Source of the DNA: Spirosoma sp. | Lineage (GTDB): Bacteria; Bacteroidota; Bacteroidia; Cytophagales; Spirosomataceae | DNA length: 64,000 nucleotides | NCBI RefSeq assembly: GCF_026391055.1 | Contig: NZ_JAPLET010000014.1 | Location: 1 to 64,000 of the forward strand | Reading direction: 5' to 3' | In this document: in pieces, positions 17,118 to 25,289 of the stretch | How positions within the stretch are numbered: the first letter of the stretch is position 1 | Layout of the letters: each line of letters begins with the position of its first letter | The notes under the pieces: model-generated | The model's input: only the letters and a program-made list of their open reading frames with translations | What the model was told of the DNA's origin: nothing | The model's database searches: none | Translations under genes and position numbers: made by a program

Positions 17118-18656
17118 ATGAAACGTTTTTTTCTCATCACCTATCTTGTTCTGGTGTTTACGGCCAGCTACGGACAACATCAACAGCACACAATGCCCGA
17201 TGCCAATCGGTCGGCTGAGCAACCTCACAATCCTGACAAGTCTAACTTCCCAGCTGTCAAAACAAGTTTGCCCGTGTCGCGGCCACAGGCGTTGGCGAAC
17301 GTAAAGCCGACAGGGAAACGGGTACCGTATGATCTGGTCATTGATGAGCAGATGGTTAATATTACGGGCAAACCCAAAAAGGCCATGACCATAAACGGTG
17401 GGATTCCCGGACCCACCATGCGGTTTACAGAAGGTGATGTAGCCGTTATTCGGGTTCATAACAAACTGAAAACAGAAACCTCGCTGCACTGGCACGGCAT
17501 CCTGCTCCCCAACAAACAGGATGGTGTTTCGTATTTGAATACCCCCCCTATTCATGCGGGCGACACCTACACGTTTGAGTACCCCCTCGTTCAGTCAGGT
17601 ACGTACTGGTTTCACTCCCACACGCGCTATCAGGAGCAGATTGGCGTATACGGCTCGATTGCCATTCAACCTCAGCAGCCCACTCACAAAGTAGATCATG
17701 ATTTGGTGTTACTACTGTCGGATTGGACGGATGAAAATCCGGCCCATATCCTGAAAAACCTGAAACGGCGCAACGAATGGTACTCGATCAAAAAAAACAA
17801 TGTCCAATCGCTCAACCGCATTATTCAGCACAAGGCCGTGGGGGCGTACCTGCGGCAGTCGATGATGAAAATGGCACCGATGGATATTTCCGACGTTTAC
17901 TACGACCGGTTCCTGGTAAATGGAAAAGACACGGTTCGATACCCGGAAATCAAAGCAGGTCAAACCGTTCGGCTTCGGGTTATCAACGCCAGTGCGTCCA
18001 CCTATTTTCACGTTAATTATGCCGGTGGTCCCATGAAGTTGATCGCTGCCGATGGTCTGGATGTGCAACCGGTGGACGTTGACAGGCGGCTAATTGCCAT
18101 TGCTGAGACCTACGACTTTATTGTCACTGTCCCAAACGGTGGCGCTTTTGAAGTACGGGCGACGGCACAAGACGGTTCTGGTTACGCAACGGCTTTGCTG
18201 GGAAAGGGTAAGGCGAAGTACGCCCCCACTGTCCCCCGCCCCGATCTGTATAAATTAACCGCCAACATGAGTCGAATGGGGGGGATGGGCATGGGTACGA
18301 TGAACATGGGCAAAACCGACACAACTGCTCAGACTAACTCCGACATGAACGGCCCCATGCTGCACGATATGGCCGGGATGAATCATGGGGCTAGCCAACA
18401 ACCCGTAAATCCAGCAAAACCGGGCACCAAAGAACCAATCATGGGGAACATGGACCATAGTCAGATGCAGACGGGACAGACTAAGCCAGCACAGGCCGTA
18501 CCCGGCAAACCGAAAAAGCAGGATCCGATGGCTGGGATGGACCACAGCCAGATGGATATGGGTGATAAGCCGTCTGCCAAGCAGGCGATTCCGGCAAAAA
18601 AAGCCTCAAAGCAAAAGCGGTTGGATCAATGGCTGGGATGGATCATAGTGCCATGA
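17118..18656 (+). CDS. Multicopper oxidase CopA-like, N-terminal part (frame shifts near 18602)
   Basis: 512 residues in this frame. A signal peptide (MKRFFLITYLVLVFTASYGQ) precedes cupredoxin domains with SLHWHGILLP and WFHSHTRYQEQ, the first two copper-binding HxH sites of PcoA/CopA-type oxidases. After about residue 385 comes a Met/His-rich linker with repeats such as MAGMDHSQM. The frame then ends 54 bases past an A7 run with an unrelated-looking tail. The C-terminal copper ligands are encoded one frame back (18629-19957). Periplasmic Cu(I) oxidation is the family role. Without the downstream frame the enzyme would lack its type 1 and half of its trinuclear copper site. Confidence 0.85.
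   Translation: MKRFFLITYLVLVFTASYGQHQQHTMPDANRSAEQPHNPDKSNFPAVKTSLPVSRPQALANVKPTGKRVPYDLVIDEQMVNITGKPKKAMTINGGIPGPTMRFTEGDVAVIRVHNKLKTETSLHWHGILLPNKQDGVSYLNTPPIHAGDTYTFEYPLVQSGTYWFHSHTRYQEQIGVYGSIAIQPQQPTHKVDHDLVLLLSDWTDENPAHILKNLKRRNEWYSIKKNNVQSLNRIIQHKAVGAYLRQSMMKMAPMDISDVYYDRFLVNGKDTVRYPEIKAGQTVRLRVINASASTYFHVNYAGGPMKLIAADGLDVQPVDVDRRLIAIAETYDFIVTVPNGGAFEVRATAQDGSGYATALLGKGKAKYAPTVPRPDLYKLTANMSRMGGMGMGTMNMGKTDTTAQTNSDMNGPMLHDMAGMNHGASQQPVNPAKPGTKEPIMGNMDHSQMQTGQTKPAQAVPGKPKKQDPMAGMDHSQMDMGDKPSAKQAIPAKKASKQKRLDQWLGWIIVP
18596..18602 (+). other. A7 slippery heptamer joining two halves of the multicopper oxidase
   Basis: Seven A residues sit in the zero frame as gcA-AAA-AAA-gcc. A -1 slip here puts ribosomes exactly in the frame of the downstream half (next codon starts at 18602). 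The fused product would be about 946 residues. Real programmed frameshifting, phase variation or a one-base sequencing insertion are all possible. Confidence 0.6.
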
Positions 18657-19957
18657 ACATGGGTGGCATGAAAACGGCCAAAGATGGTAAGATGGACATG
18701 ACGGGGATGGACCATGGACAGATGGGCCACTCCTCCATGCCCGCGTCGGTGGACCGGGGCATGGACCATAGTAACATGGCCATGAAAATGGATTCGATGC
18801 CCACTACGAAAACGGACGGCAAAAAGCCGGATGACATGGTTGGCATGGATCACAGTAAAATGAACATGGACAATAAAACTGGCGATAAGGCCGGGATGAA
18901 AGGAATGAGCAGTGGGGGCGGGGGTATGGAAGGGATGAACATGATGGACGAGCAGAATACCATCGACTACAGCATTCTCAGGTCTTCCGAACCGATTGTC
19001 TTTCCGGCGAATCGCCCTATCCGCGAAATACCGCTCACCCTGTCGGGCAATATGTTCCGCTACATCTGGGGCTTTAACGGACAGCCACTCTCGCGAGCCG
19101 ACATGATTCAAATCCGTCGGGGCGAAATTGTGCGTGTCCGTATGACGAACAATACCATGATGATGCACCCGATTCACCTGCATGGTCATTACTTCCGCGT
19201 ACTGAACGGGCAGGGTCAGTATTCACCCCTGAAGCATACGGTGAACGTATCGCCCATGGAAAACGTCACGATTGAGTTTATGGCTGATGACGAGAAAGAC
19301 TGGTTTTTTCACTGTCATCTGCTGTATCATATGCTCAGCGGAATGGCCCGCGTGGTTAGCTATGGCGACAAACCGGACTCATCCATCGCTGCTATTCAAA
19401 AACTTCACCTGCGCGACATGCGCGACAATCAGCCGTTTGTCTGGGGCTTCCTGCAACCTGGTTATCCGATCAACTACTTTAATCTAAATGTCTCTACTAA
19501 CAAAAACGCCATCGTTGCCGGGGGTGACCACGACTGGCGCACAAATCGGTTCGAGTTCGATTTGGATTATGAACGCTACCTCGGCGATTGGTTTCGGGTA
19601 TTTGCTGGAATAGATGGAGGTAACGAGGAATTCCTGCGCCGGATACGGCCCGAAGAAGGACAGCCAACTGGGGATCAACGCATCATCCGGGCGGTGGCGG
19701 GTATTCGGTATATGTTGCCGTTTTTGATTCAGTCAGAGGTTAAACTCGACACACGTGGCAACGTCCGTTTTCAACTCAATGGGCAGCAGATGTTGTTTCC
19801 CCGCTTAGATTTCCAGTATCAGACTCAGTGGTTGATTGGAGGCTACCTGCGCGCGCACGTTGAGTTGCAATACACAGTCAGCAAGAACCTCTTTCTACAC
19901 ACCGATTATGACACACGTTACCGCACTGTTGGGGGCGGGCTGGGGTATAACTTCTGA
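18629..19957 (+). CDS. Multicopper oxidase C-terminal part fused to an outer-membrane barrel
   Basis: The frame is open from 18602; the first ATG is at 18629. It continues the Met/His-rich linker (GMDHSAMNMGG and similar), then a cupredoxin domain with MHPIHLHGHYFRV and FFHCHLLYHMLSGM, which hold the type 1 and trinuclear copper ligands missing from the upstream half. The last 170 residues (RFEFDLDYERYLGDWFRVFAG onward, ending RTVGGGLGYNF) alternate in hydrophobicity and end in an aromatic residue, as a PcoB/CopB-like outer-membrane barrel does. So an oxidase (PcoA) and a barrel (PcoB) appear fused in one polypeptide. Independent translation from 18629 is also possible. Confidence 0.8.
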   Translation: MAGMDHSAMNMGGMKTAKDGKMDMTGMDHGQMGHSSMPASVDRGMDHSNMAMKMDSMPTTKTDGKKPDDMVGMDHSKMNMDNKTGDKAGMKGMSSGGGGMEGMNMMDEQNTIDYSILRSSEPIVFPANRPIREIPLTLSGNMFRYIWGFNGQPLSRADMIQIRRGEIVRVRMTNNTMMMHPIHLHGHYFRVLNGQGQYSPLKHTVNVSPMENVTIEFMADDEKDWFFHCHLLYHMLSGMARVVSYGDKPDSSIAAIQKLHLRDMRDNQPFVWGFLQPGYPINYFNLNVSTNKNAIVAGGDHDWRTNRFEFDLDYERYLGDWFRVFAGIDGGNEEFLRRIRPEEGQPTGDQRIIRAVAGIRYMLPFLIQSEVKLDTRGNVRFQLNGQQMLFPRLDFQYQTQWLIGGYLRAHVELQYTVSKNLFLHTDYDTRYRTVGGGLGYNF

Positions 19958-19961
19958 TTAT

Positions 19962-19993
19962 AAAAAGGGTTTGCCGGTCGGCAAACCCTTTTT
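19962..19993. terminator. Strong bidirectional terminator
   Basis: A perfect 14-bp stem AAAAAGGGTTTGCC / GGCAAACCCTTTTT around a GGTC loop. It separates the oxidase gene from the convergent DUF305 genes. 20000-20118 shows nothing further. Confidence 0.9.
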
Positions 19994-20118
19994 ACTTCAC
20001 TATTAACTCCCTTACTGAAATGGTTAACCTAACTCCAATCATGTTCGTAATACCAGTTATTACACTGATAATCAGAATTATTATTATACATTTATTGGTA
20101 GTGGCTTAATCGCGTTGA

Positions 20119-20697
20119 TCAACCCTTCAGACTTGCTTCAAGCCGCTTTAATTCGCCAATCTCTTTAGTCTGCACCTTGATAACGTTATTGGCCATTGCC
20201 TTCATTCTCTCCGTCTTTCCTTCCTTCAAAAATGCACGGGCCATATCAACGCCCTGCTGGTGATGCTGGGCCATCATACTGGCAAAGTCGTGGTCAATAT
20301 TGCCGTTCATGGAGTGGGTGCCGCTATGCATCATTTTCATTCCTTCTTGTCCTAACTTGGACGAAGATGATTGAGGTTTGTGGCTACTCATAAACTGCGT
20401 CAATTCTCCTATCTCTTTTTGATTAGCTGCTTTAATCTGGGTAGCCATTTTTCTTACCTGAGCATTTTTACCCTGCTTAATCTCTAAATCAGCCATTTCT
20501 ACGGCTGATTGATGATGCATCTTAAGCATCATGGCGAAGTCATGATCGGGATCGCCGGTCATTTTCATGCTCATCATCTGATTCATGCCCGATTGCATGG
20601 ACTTCATCATGGCATTGCCAGGATTCTGAGCCAGCGTTGGTTGAGTGAGCAGGAGTGCCACACCCAGTCCCGCTGCAATGAATTTATTCGTTTTCAT
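20119..20697 (-). CDS. Exported DUF305-family protein, two repeats
   Basis: 192 residues with a signal peptide ending LAQ. There are two DUF305 copies: DPDHDFAMMLKMHHQSAVEM (first) and NIDHDFASMMAQHHQQGVDM (second), each followed by a helix with ANQKEIGEL or VQTKEIGEL. The D-H-D-F-A-x-M-M-x-x-H-H pattern supplies many His/Met ligands, so copper binding in the periplasm is likely. It is 41 bp downstream of a lipoprotein paralogue and probably shares its transcript. Confidence 0.82.
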   Translation of the reverse strand: MKTNKFIAAGLGVALLLTQPTLAQNPGNAMMKSMQSGMNQMMSMKMTGDPDHDFAMMLKMHHQSAVEMADLEIKQGKNAQVRKMATQIKAANQKEIGELTQFMSSHKPQSSSSKLGQEGMKMMHSGTHSMNGNIDHDFASMMAQHHQQGVDMARAFLKEGKTERMKAMANNVIKVQTKEIGELKRLEASLKG

Positions 20698-20738
20698 CCG
20701 TTTTCGTTAGTTAGAGATAAATGATACATCACAACACC

Positions 20739-21368
20739 TCAATAGGGCTTGTTGGTGATAAGCCAATCCTGAAACTGACTAATTTCGGCCTTTTGCTCAG
20801 CAATGATTTTCTGAGCCATCTGACGCATGCTCTCAACCGTACCGTAGTTTAATTCAGTCTGTGCCATATCGAGAGCACTCTGATGGTGATCGATCATGAG
20901 CGCAACAAAGTCTACATCGGACCGGCCCGTCAGGATACGGGTATCCTGCGCTTTCATCATTTTATCCATATCCTGCATAGCCATCATATCGAAGGACTGA
21001 CCAGCCGCTGATGCCATTGGCTGGTGGCTGCTAAGAAACTGGGCAAATTGGGCTTTTTCTGCCGTCTGGGAAGTAACAATGTTTTGTGCCATCGTTTTTA
21101 TAGGTTGATCAGTACCACTCTTGAGTTCCTGATTAGCCATGTCAATGGCACCCTGGTGGTGCATTTGCATCATCATCGCGAAGTCATGATCGGCATCTCC
21201 TGTCATTTTCATAGCATTCATCTGCGTCATGTTCGCATGCATGATCTGCTGATAAACATTGGCATCATGTTCCTGTGGTGTTATACCCTCACTATTTTTA
21301 GTACAGGCGGTCATAGCTCCCACTATCAGTACGAAGAAGCCGGCTAGTTTAAATACGTTACTTTTCAT
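20739..21368 (-). CDS. DUF305-family lipoprotein, two repeats
   Basis: 209 residues. The N-terminus has a lipoprotein signal with lipobox AMTAC (Cys about residue 22). Two DUF305 repeats follow: DADHDFAMMMQMHHQGAIDM and SDVDFVALMIDHHQSALDM. It is a paralogue of the next gene on the same strand and the third DUF305 protein in the island, anchored to a membrane instead of soluble. Function is presumably periplasmic metal binding. Confidence 0.82.
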   Translation of the reverse strand: MKSNVFKLAGFFVLIVGAMTACTKNSEGITPQEHDANVYQQIMHANMTQMNAMKMTGDADHDFAMMMQMHHQGAIDMANQELKSGTDQPIKTMAQNIVTSQTAEKAQFAQFLSSHQPMASAAGQSFDMMAMQDMDKMMKAQDTRILTGRSDVDFVALMIDHHQSALDMAQTELNYGTVESMRQMAQKIIAEQKAEISQFQDWLITNKPY

Positions 21369-21561
21369 TGCGTTGAGATATGCGTTTGTTCCTCTACATA
21401 ACTTGTGGTTATTGACCTGAGTTTTTACAAGATTACCCCTTTAGACTTATAGAATTTACGGATCCAAATAGCATATTGTCATTCGATTTAGTTGCAGTCA
21501 CTTGTTTATCTGCCTTTCATCCATCAACTTAGTCACCTGACTTGTTGCTTTACCCCCTATC

Positions 21562-22812
21562 ATGCTTGCTGACTCCTTTACCCGCCTGATTGACGACTAC
21601 AGACAAAACCCGAATCTGATTTACCAAAGTTGGTTTCTGCACAATGAAGACCGCCTGAAAGCCTTTCGCTCGATTCGGCGTGGCGTCTTACAAGTCATCA
21701 GTGACATTAAAGACGGTTCGTTTCCCAACGATTTCAAAGGCAGTTCTCTTGAGTTCGTGCTTACCTGCATCACCGAGCAGAAACAGGTATTTGAAGGCGC
21801 GTCGCATCCTTTCTATTGGAAACCAAAGCTGCGTATTCCAGATATTTATGAGAATCAGGACCACAAGCGATACTTCGGCCAGTTTCTGGAATGCTGCCTG
21901 AAAGCCACCAAACCCGAAACCATCGTCAACGAAATTCACAAACTGGATGCGCACAAGATCAAAGGCCTAGGGCCGGCCGTAGCCAGTATTCTTTATTTCT
22001 TGCACCCAACCTGGGTCCCCCCTTTTAATACGGCGATCATTAATGGCTATAACCGACTCTTTAATGAGCGTCGGAAACTAGGATCGTGGTCGGAATACCT
22101 AGCCATCCGCGAAAAGATGCTGACAGTAAACAACGAGTACCGGTCTGTGCTGTCAAACGACCTGGGTGCCCTGGCGGGTTTGTTATTCGAGGTGGGAGCG
22201 GGTAACCTGCTGGTGCCGGGACTGGCCGATCAACCGGCCGTTGATCGGGAAAAGCTTCAGAAACAAATAGAAAAACGCCACAAAGGTGTGGTAGATGAAC
22301 AACAGGAAGAACATACGCATAGCGAGATGCAGTATCACCTGCTAACCATTGGTCGAGCTCTGGGGTACGACGTGGCCGCTGCCCGAAATGACATGTCCCG
22401 TCACTATAACGGACATTCGTTTTCCTTCCTGAGTTTACCTGCTCTTCCTCCCCTACCTGTCTCGGCTGAAACGAGCCAGACGATCGGCCTAATTGACATT
22501 GTCTGGTTAGAAAAAGGCACCGGTCGAATTATTTGTGCCTTCGAAGTAGAGAAAAGTACCTCTATTTACTCTGGCATTTTACGATTGACGGATTTAGTCT
22601 GCTCGCTACCCGATCATGCCACTACGCTCTATTTAGTTGTCCCTGACAGCCGTCGGAAAGAAGTTGAAATTCAGTTAACCCGTCCATCAATTAAGCAAAC
22701 GAATACCCCTATTCGCTACATGCTCATGTCTGAGCTTCGGACCCATTGTGATGCGCTATGCAAATTTGGTGATAGCTACCGGGTGTTGGAGAAGATTGCC
22801 CGCTCTGTGTAA
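21562..22812 (+). CDS. Putative PD-(D/E)XK nuclease (restriction-like), stand-alone
   Basis: 416 residues. The N-terminal half contains KIKGLGPAVASILYFLHP, which resembles a helix-hairpin-helix DNA-binding element. The C-terminal half has LIDIVWLEKGTGRIICAFEVEKSTS: an Asp, a strand and E-V-E-K, the pattern of a PD-(D/E)XK catalytic core. The arrangement suggests a restriction or defence nuclease, but no methyltransferase is next to it. It is flanked by the copper island and small unrelated genes. Family assignment is tentative. Confidence 0.5.
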   Translation: MLADSFTRLIDDYRQNPNLIYQSWFLHNEDRLKAFRSIRRGVLQVISDIKDGSFPNDFKGSSLEFVLTCITEQKQVFEGASHPFYWKPKLRIPDIYENQDHKRYFGQFLECCLKATKPETIVNEIHKLDAHKIKGLGPAVASILYFLHPTWVPPFNTAIINGYNRLFNERRKLGSWSEYLAIREKMLTVNNEYRSVLSNDLGALAGLLFEVGAGNLLVPGLADQPAVDREKLQKQIEKRHKGVVDEQQEEHTHSEMQYHLLTIGRALGYDVAAARNDMSRHYNGHSFSFLSLPALPPLPVSAETSQTIGLIDIVWLEKGTGRIICAFEVEKSTSIYSGILRLTDLVCSLPDHATTLYLVVPDSRRKEVEIQLTRPSIKQTNTPIRYMLMSELRTHCDALCKFGDSYRVLEKIARSV

Positions 22813-23087
22813 ATCGATAATTGAGTGATTATTTCAGCACACCTTTCTTGTGTTAAATAACATCATTTATCTTTTAGATACATGCGGCCCACCGCTGTGG
22901 TCGGAAATTTGCCGATAGTGTCTAGCCACCTCTTTGTTTGGTTATACCCAACAGTCTCACAAAAACGCTCCTAAATGAGATGATGATCTACGTCGAGGAA
23001 CGGGCGTTGCAGGCAACGGCGTTTAGCCGCAAGTTTCGTACTTTGTCTACCGTAAAATACTCCAAACAACGTTAACCAGCCCTGCCA

Positions 23088-23672
23088 ATGACGCACTATC
23101 CAAATAACGATCTGACAATAGACTACCTGATCAGTGCTAAAAAGCAGTTTGCTTATTACAAGTTACTTGGCGAACAGACAATGAGTCAGCTATCGGACGA
23201 AGCATTATTTTGGCAGTACAATTATGAAAGCAATAGTATTGCCCTCATCGTCAAACACCTCTGGGGTAACATGATGTCCCGATGGACCGACTTTCTCACG
23301 ACAGACGGTGAAAAGGAGTGGCGCAATCGAGATAGCGAGTTTGAGAATGATGTGCAGACTAGGGAGGAGTTGATAGCTCGTTGGCATGCGGGTTGGGACT
23401 GTCTGCTCACAACGCTCGATGGGCTACAACAAGAAGACTTTCAGAAAGAAATTTTCATTCGCAACATGGGCCATTCGGTTGTTGAAGCGATCAATCGTCA
23501 GTTAGCTCATTATCCGTATCACGTCGGTCAGATTGTCTTCATCGGCAAAATGGTTTGCAACGAGAAGTGGACGAGCTTATCCATACCCCGTGGTAATTCA
23601 GAAGCGTATAATGCGGACAAGTTTGCTCAGCCAAAACGAACGGAACACTTTACCGACGGACTACTCCGATAA
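23088..23672 (+). CDS. DinB-superfamily protein, DUF1572 type
   Basis: 194 residues, a four-helix bundle of the DinB/YfiT type. The metal-ligand histidines are in IVKHLWGNMMSRW and in the NRQLAHYPYHVGQ segment. Proteins of this kind are thiol-dependent transferases or of unknown activity. The upstream -7 box TACTTTG lies near 23038-23044. The 275-bp gap upstream of the gene (22813-23087) otherwise shows nothing I can support beyond a 31-codon frame. Confidence 0.8.
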   Translation: MTHYPNNDLTIDYLISAKKQFAYYKLLGEQTMSQLSDEALFWQYNYESNSIALIVKHLWGNMMSRWTDFLTTDGEKEWRNRDSEFENDVQTREELIARWHAGWDCLLTTLDGLQQEDFQKEIFIRNMGHSVVEAINRQLAHYPYHVGQIVFIGKMVCNEKWTSLSIPRGNSEAYNADKFAQPKRTEHFTDGLLR

Positions 23673-23804
23673 ATCTCATTGGCAGCAATACGTACCTGCG
23701 CCTATGCACACCTTTTTGGTGGGCTGCGGGCTTAACTTCCTAACGTGCGCCTGTCGCCCGCAACACGCCTACGCTAAGCCAGGCCAGCATCAACAAGGTA
23801 CTGC

Positions 23805-24068
23805 TCAACCCCCATTTTGTCTGGAGTTGATTTCTTTCTTGATTGCTTTTAAATTGTTCCAGTTTAAAAATAAGATCGGCATTAAGGCAAAAGGAATTAC
23901 GCCCAGACTGATGCTCGTGGCCTGAAGTCCTTTTTTGCTGGCCAAAAGCACGACCATAACGAGCAATGTCAAAAGCGCCCCAGCCAACAGTCCCGTTACG
24001 AGCAAGACTGTTTTTTTTTGTTTGAGCAAAGCCTCATGGCTCATCTCCTGAATTTTCTGGCTTTTCAT
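23805..24068 (-). CDS. Small two-helix membrane protein
   Basis: 87 residues: a charged helical start (MSHEALLKQKK), two membrane helices (LLVTGLLAGALLTLLVMVVLL and a second ending PILFLNWNNL), and a basic tail (KAIKKEINSRQ). Similar small proteins are common in Cytophagales and sometimes labelled redox-active disulfide protein 2, though there is no cysteine here. Function unknown. Confidence 0.6.
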   Translation of the reverse strand: MKSQKIQEMSHEALLKQKKTVLLVTGLLAGALLTLLVMVVLLASKKGLQATSISLGVIPFALMPILFLNWNNLKAIKKEINSRQNGG

Positions 24069-24231
24069 CTGACGAAGGTTGAGTTAAGAAAAAGTTTCTT
24101 ATTGAAGGCGGGTACTCGGTGGCCCAGGAGCCGGACTTGGAAACCCAAACTATCCCGAGGGGGTGTGTTTGCGTTGTCTACGGGCGTAAAGTTTGGGTCT
24201 GCTGAGTGGTCGGTTCTATCAGTAAACTAGT

Positions 24232-24429
24232 TTACAGAGGAGACGTCAAGCCCGCCTGATATTCCTGTTTAGCTTCATCAATCAGCCCATCAAGCCGCCC
24301 CCCCTCAAGATCGGCTACAATCTGATCATCCCACCGACTGAAGTCATGTTCCGTTAACCAGATGGACAACTGTTTATACTCCTCCGCTGATAAAGCGGCA
24401 ATAGCCTGTTGAATCTGCTCTACTGTCAT
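24232..24429 (-). CDS. Antitoxin-like small protein
   Basis: 65 residues. The pattern LSAEEYKQLSIWL, then DFSRWDDQIVADLEGGRLDGLIDEA, then a short basic-free tail, is that of small proteins often encoded directly before ParE/RelE-type toxins. No toxin gene follows: 24069-24231 downstream on the minus strand has no credible frame. It therefore looks like an orphan antitoxin or the remnant of a toxin-antitoxin pair. Confidence 0.5.
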   Translation of the reverse strand: MTVEQIQQAIAALSAEEYKQLSIWLTEHDFSRWDDQIVADLEGGRLDGLIDEAKQEYQAGLTSPL

Positions 24430-24473
24430 GGCGTTGTTGATATAGTATTAATATAGGCAATATTACAAAACTG

Positions 24474-24486
24474 TGACCGAAAAAAA
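24474..24486 (+). promoter_or_regulatory. TGACCGAAAAAA motif, copy 1
   Basis: Matches the TGACCGAAAAAAAA element found also at 44737, 49201, 49296 and 52624, always on the plus strand in an intergenic region. Here it opens the 295-bp gap before the 24725 gene. Confidence 0.45.
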
Positions 24487-24557
24487 TAAAAAAATTCCTG
24501 AAGGAAAAACGATTCAGAAAGCTGATATTCTAAAGCTTTTTTCTGATAAGTAAGTTA

Positions 24558-24577
24558 GTAGATAGACATCTATCTAC
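24558..24577. promoter_or_regulatory. Palindrome in the 24430-24724 intergenic region
   Basis: GTAGATAGA-ca-TCTATCTAC, a perfect 9-bp inverted repeat in an AT-rich gap. A protein-binding site is likely. Its ligand is unknown. Confidence 0.4.
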
Positions 24578-24697
24578 CAGGAGAACTTAGATAAGTCTAA
24601 CCAAATGAGATTTATTTTCGTAGCAGTGAGCCGGAAAAAAAATAATTATTGTTTCGTAATCATTTATAGATAGAATGATTTTATTTCAGGCTTCCAT

Positions 24698-24718
24698 TGG
24701 CCTAAGGCCATAGTTTAG
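24698..24718 (+). promoter_or_regulatory. Dyad and -7-like box before the 24725 gene
   Basis: The inverted repeat TGGCC-taa-GGCCA (24698-24710) abuts TAGTTTAG (24711-24718), which resembles the local -7 box. The ATG is at 24725, so a leaderless transcript controlled at this dyad is possible. Confidence 0.4.
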
Positions 24719-24724
24719 AGTCTC

Positions 24725-25204
24725 ATGATACCTACTAGTTACGCCCCCACTGTTCATACGCCAGATGACATTAGACTAACCCAACGTAATTTACCTGGAA
24801 GCAGGCCAGTTTGTATCGCCGGTTATATATCACGAACCGGCAAACTGGTGTTACCCAGGAAATCCGTCGAGCAATTAAAGTTAGATGTCAATCTGCTTAG
24901 CGTTCGGATGAAAGTTGGCGTCAGCGCTGAAGAGCGACAAAAAATTGACACGCTTTACCTGGTCCCGGCAGGAAGTTCAATAGCTGACGCGTTTACGGTG
25001 ATACAGGCCGCAAAGGGCTATACAATTGAACTAGGTAAGATCTTATTGGAGGAAGGGATTATGTACACAACCACTAAGTATACGTTTACCATTGAACCAT
25101 TCTTGCTTGAAGATGGCATGGGTGGGTATGAATTACGTTTACACGAACCAATTCCTAAATTGTTCTATATCTGGAGTGCTTTTAAGGCATTACAGCGTCA
25201 ATAA
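24725..25204 (+). CDS. Hypothetical protein
   Basis: 159 residues, mixed alpha/beta, no signal peptide and no membrane segment. It contains GYISRTGKLVLPRKSVEQL near residue 32 and ends FYIWSAFKALQR. I do not recognise a family. It converges on the umuC remnant, with an 85-bp gap that contains no clear terminator. Confidence 0.55.
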   Translation: MIPTSYAPTVHTPDDIRLTQRNLPGSRPVCIAGYISRTGKLVLPRKSVEQLKLDVNLLSVRMKVGVSAEERQKIDTLYLVPAGSSIADAFTVIQAAKGYTIELGKILLEEGIMYTTTKYTFTIEPFLLEDGMGGYELRLHEPIPKLFYIWSAFKALQRQ

Positions 25205-25289
25205 CTAAATTTCATTGAAGTGCTTCCTAATTTTGATCGAAAAGAGAAATACGATCGTGAATCATTAGCCAAAAAGTAATCCTTTTACC

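Noticed and set aside
23720..23785. Possible integron attC-like inverted repeat (GGCTTA / TAAGCC)
   Set aside because: No R'/R'' core sites or integrase are present and the arms are short.
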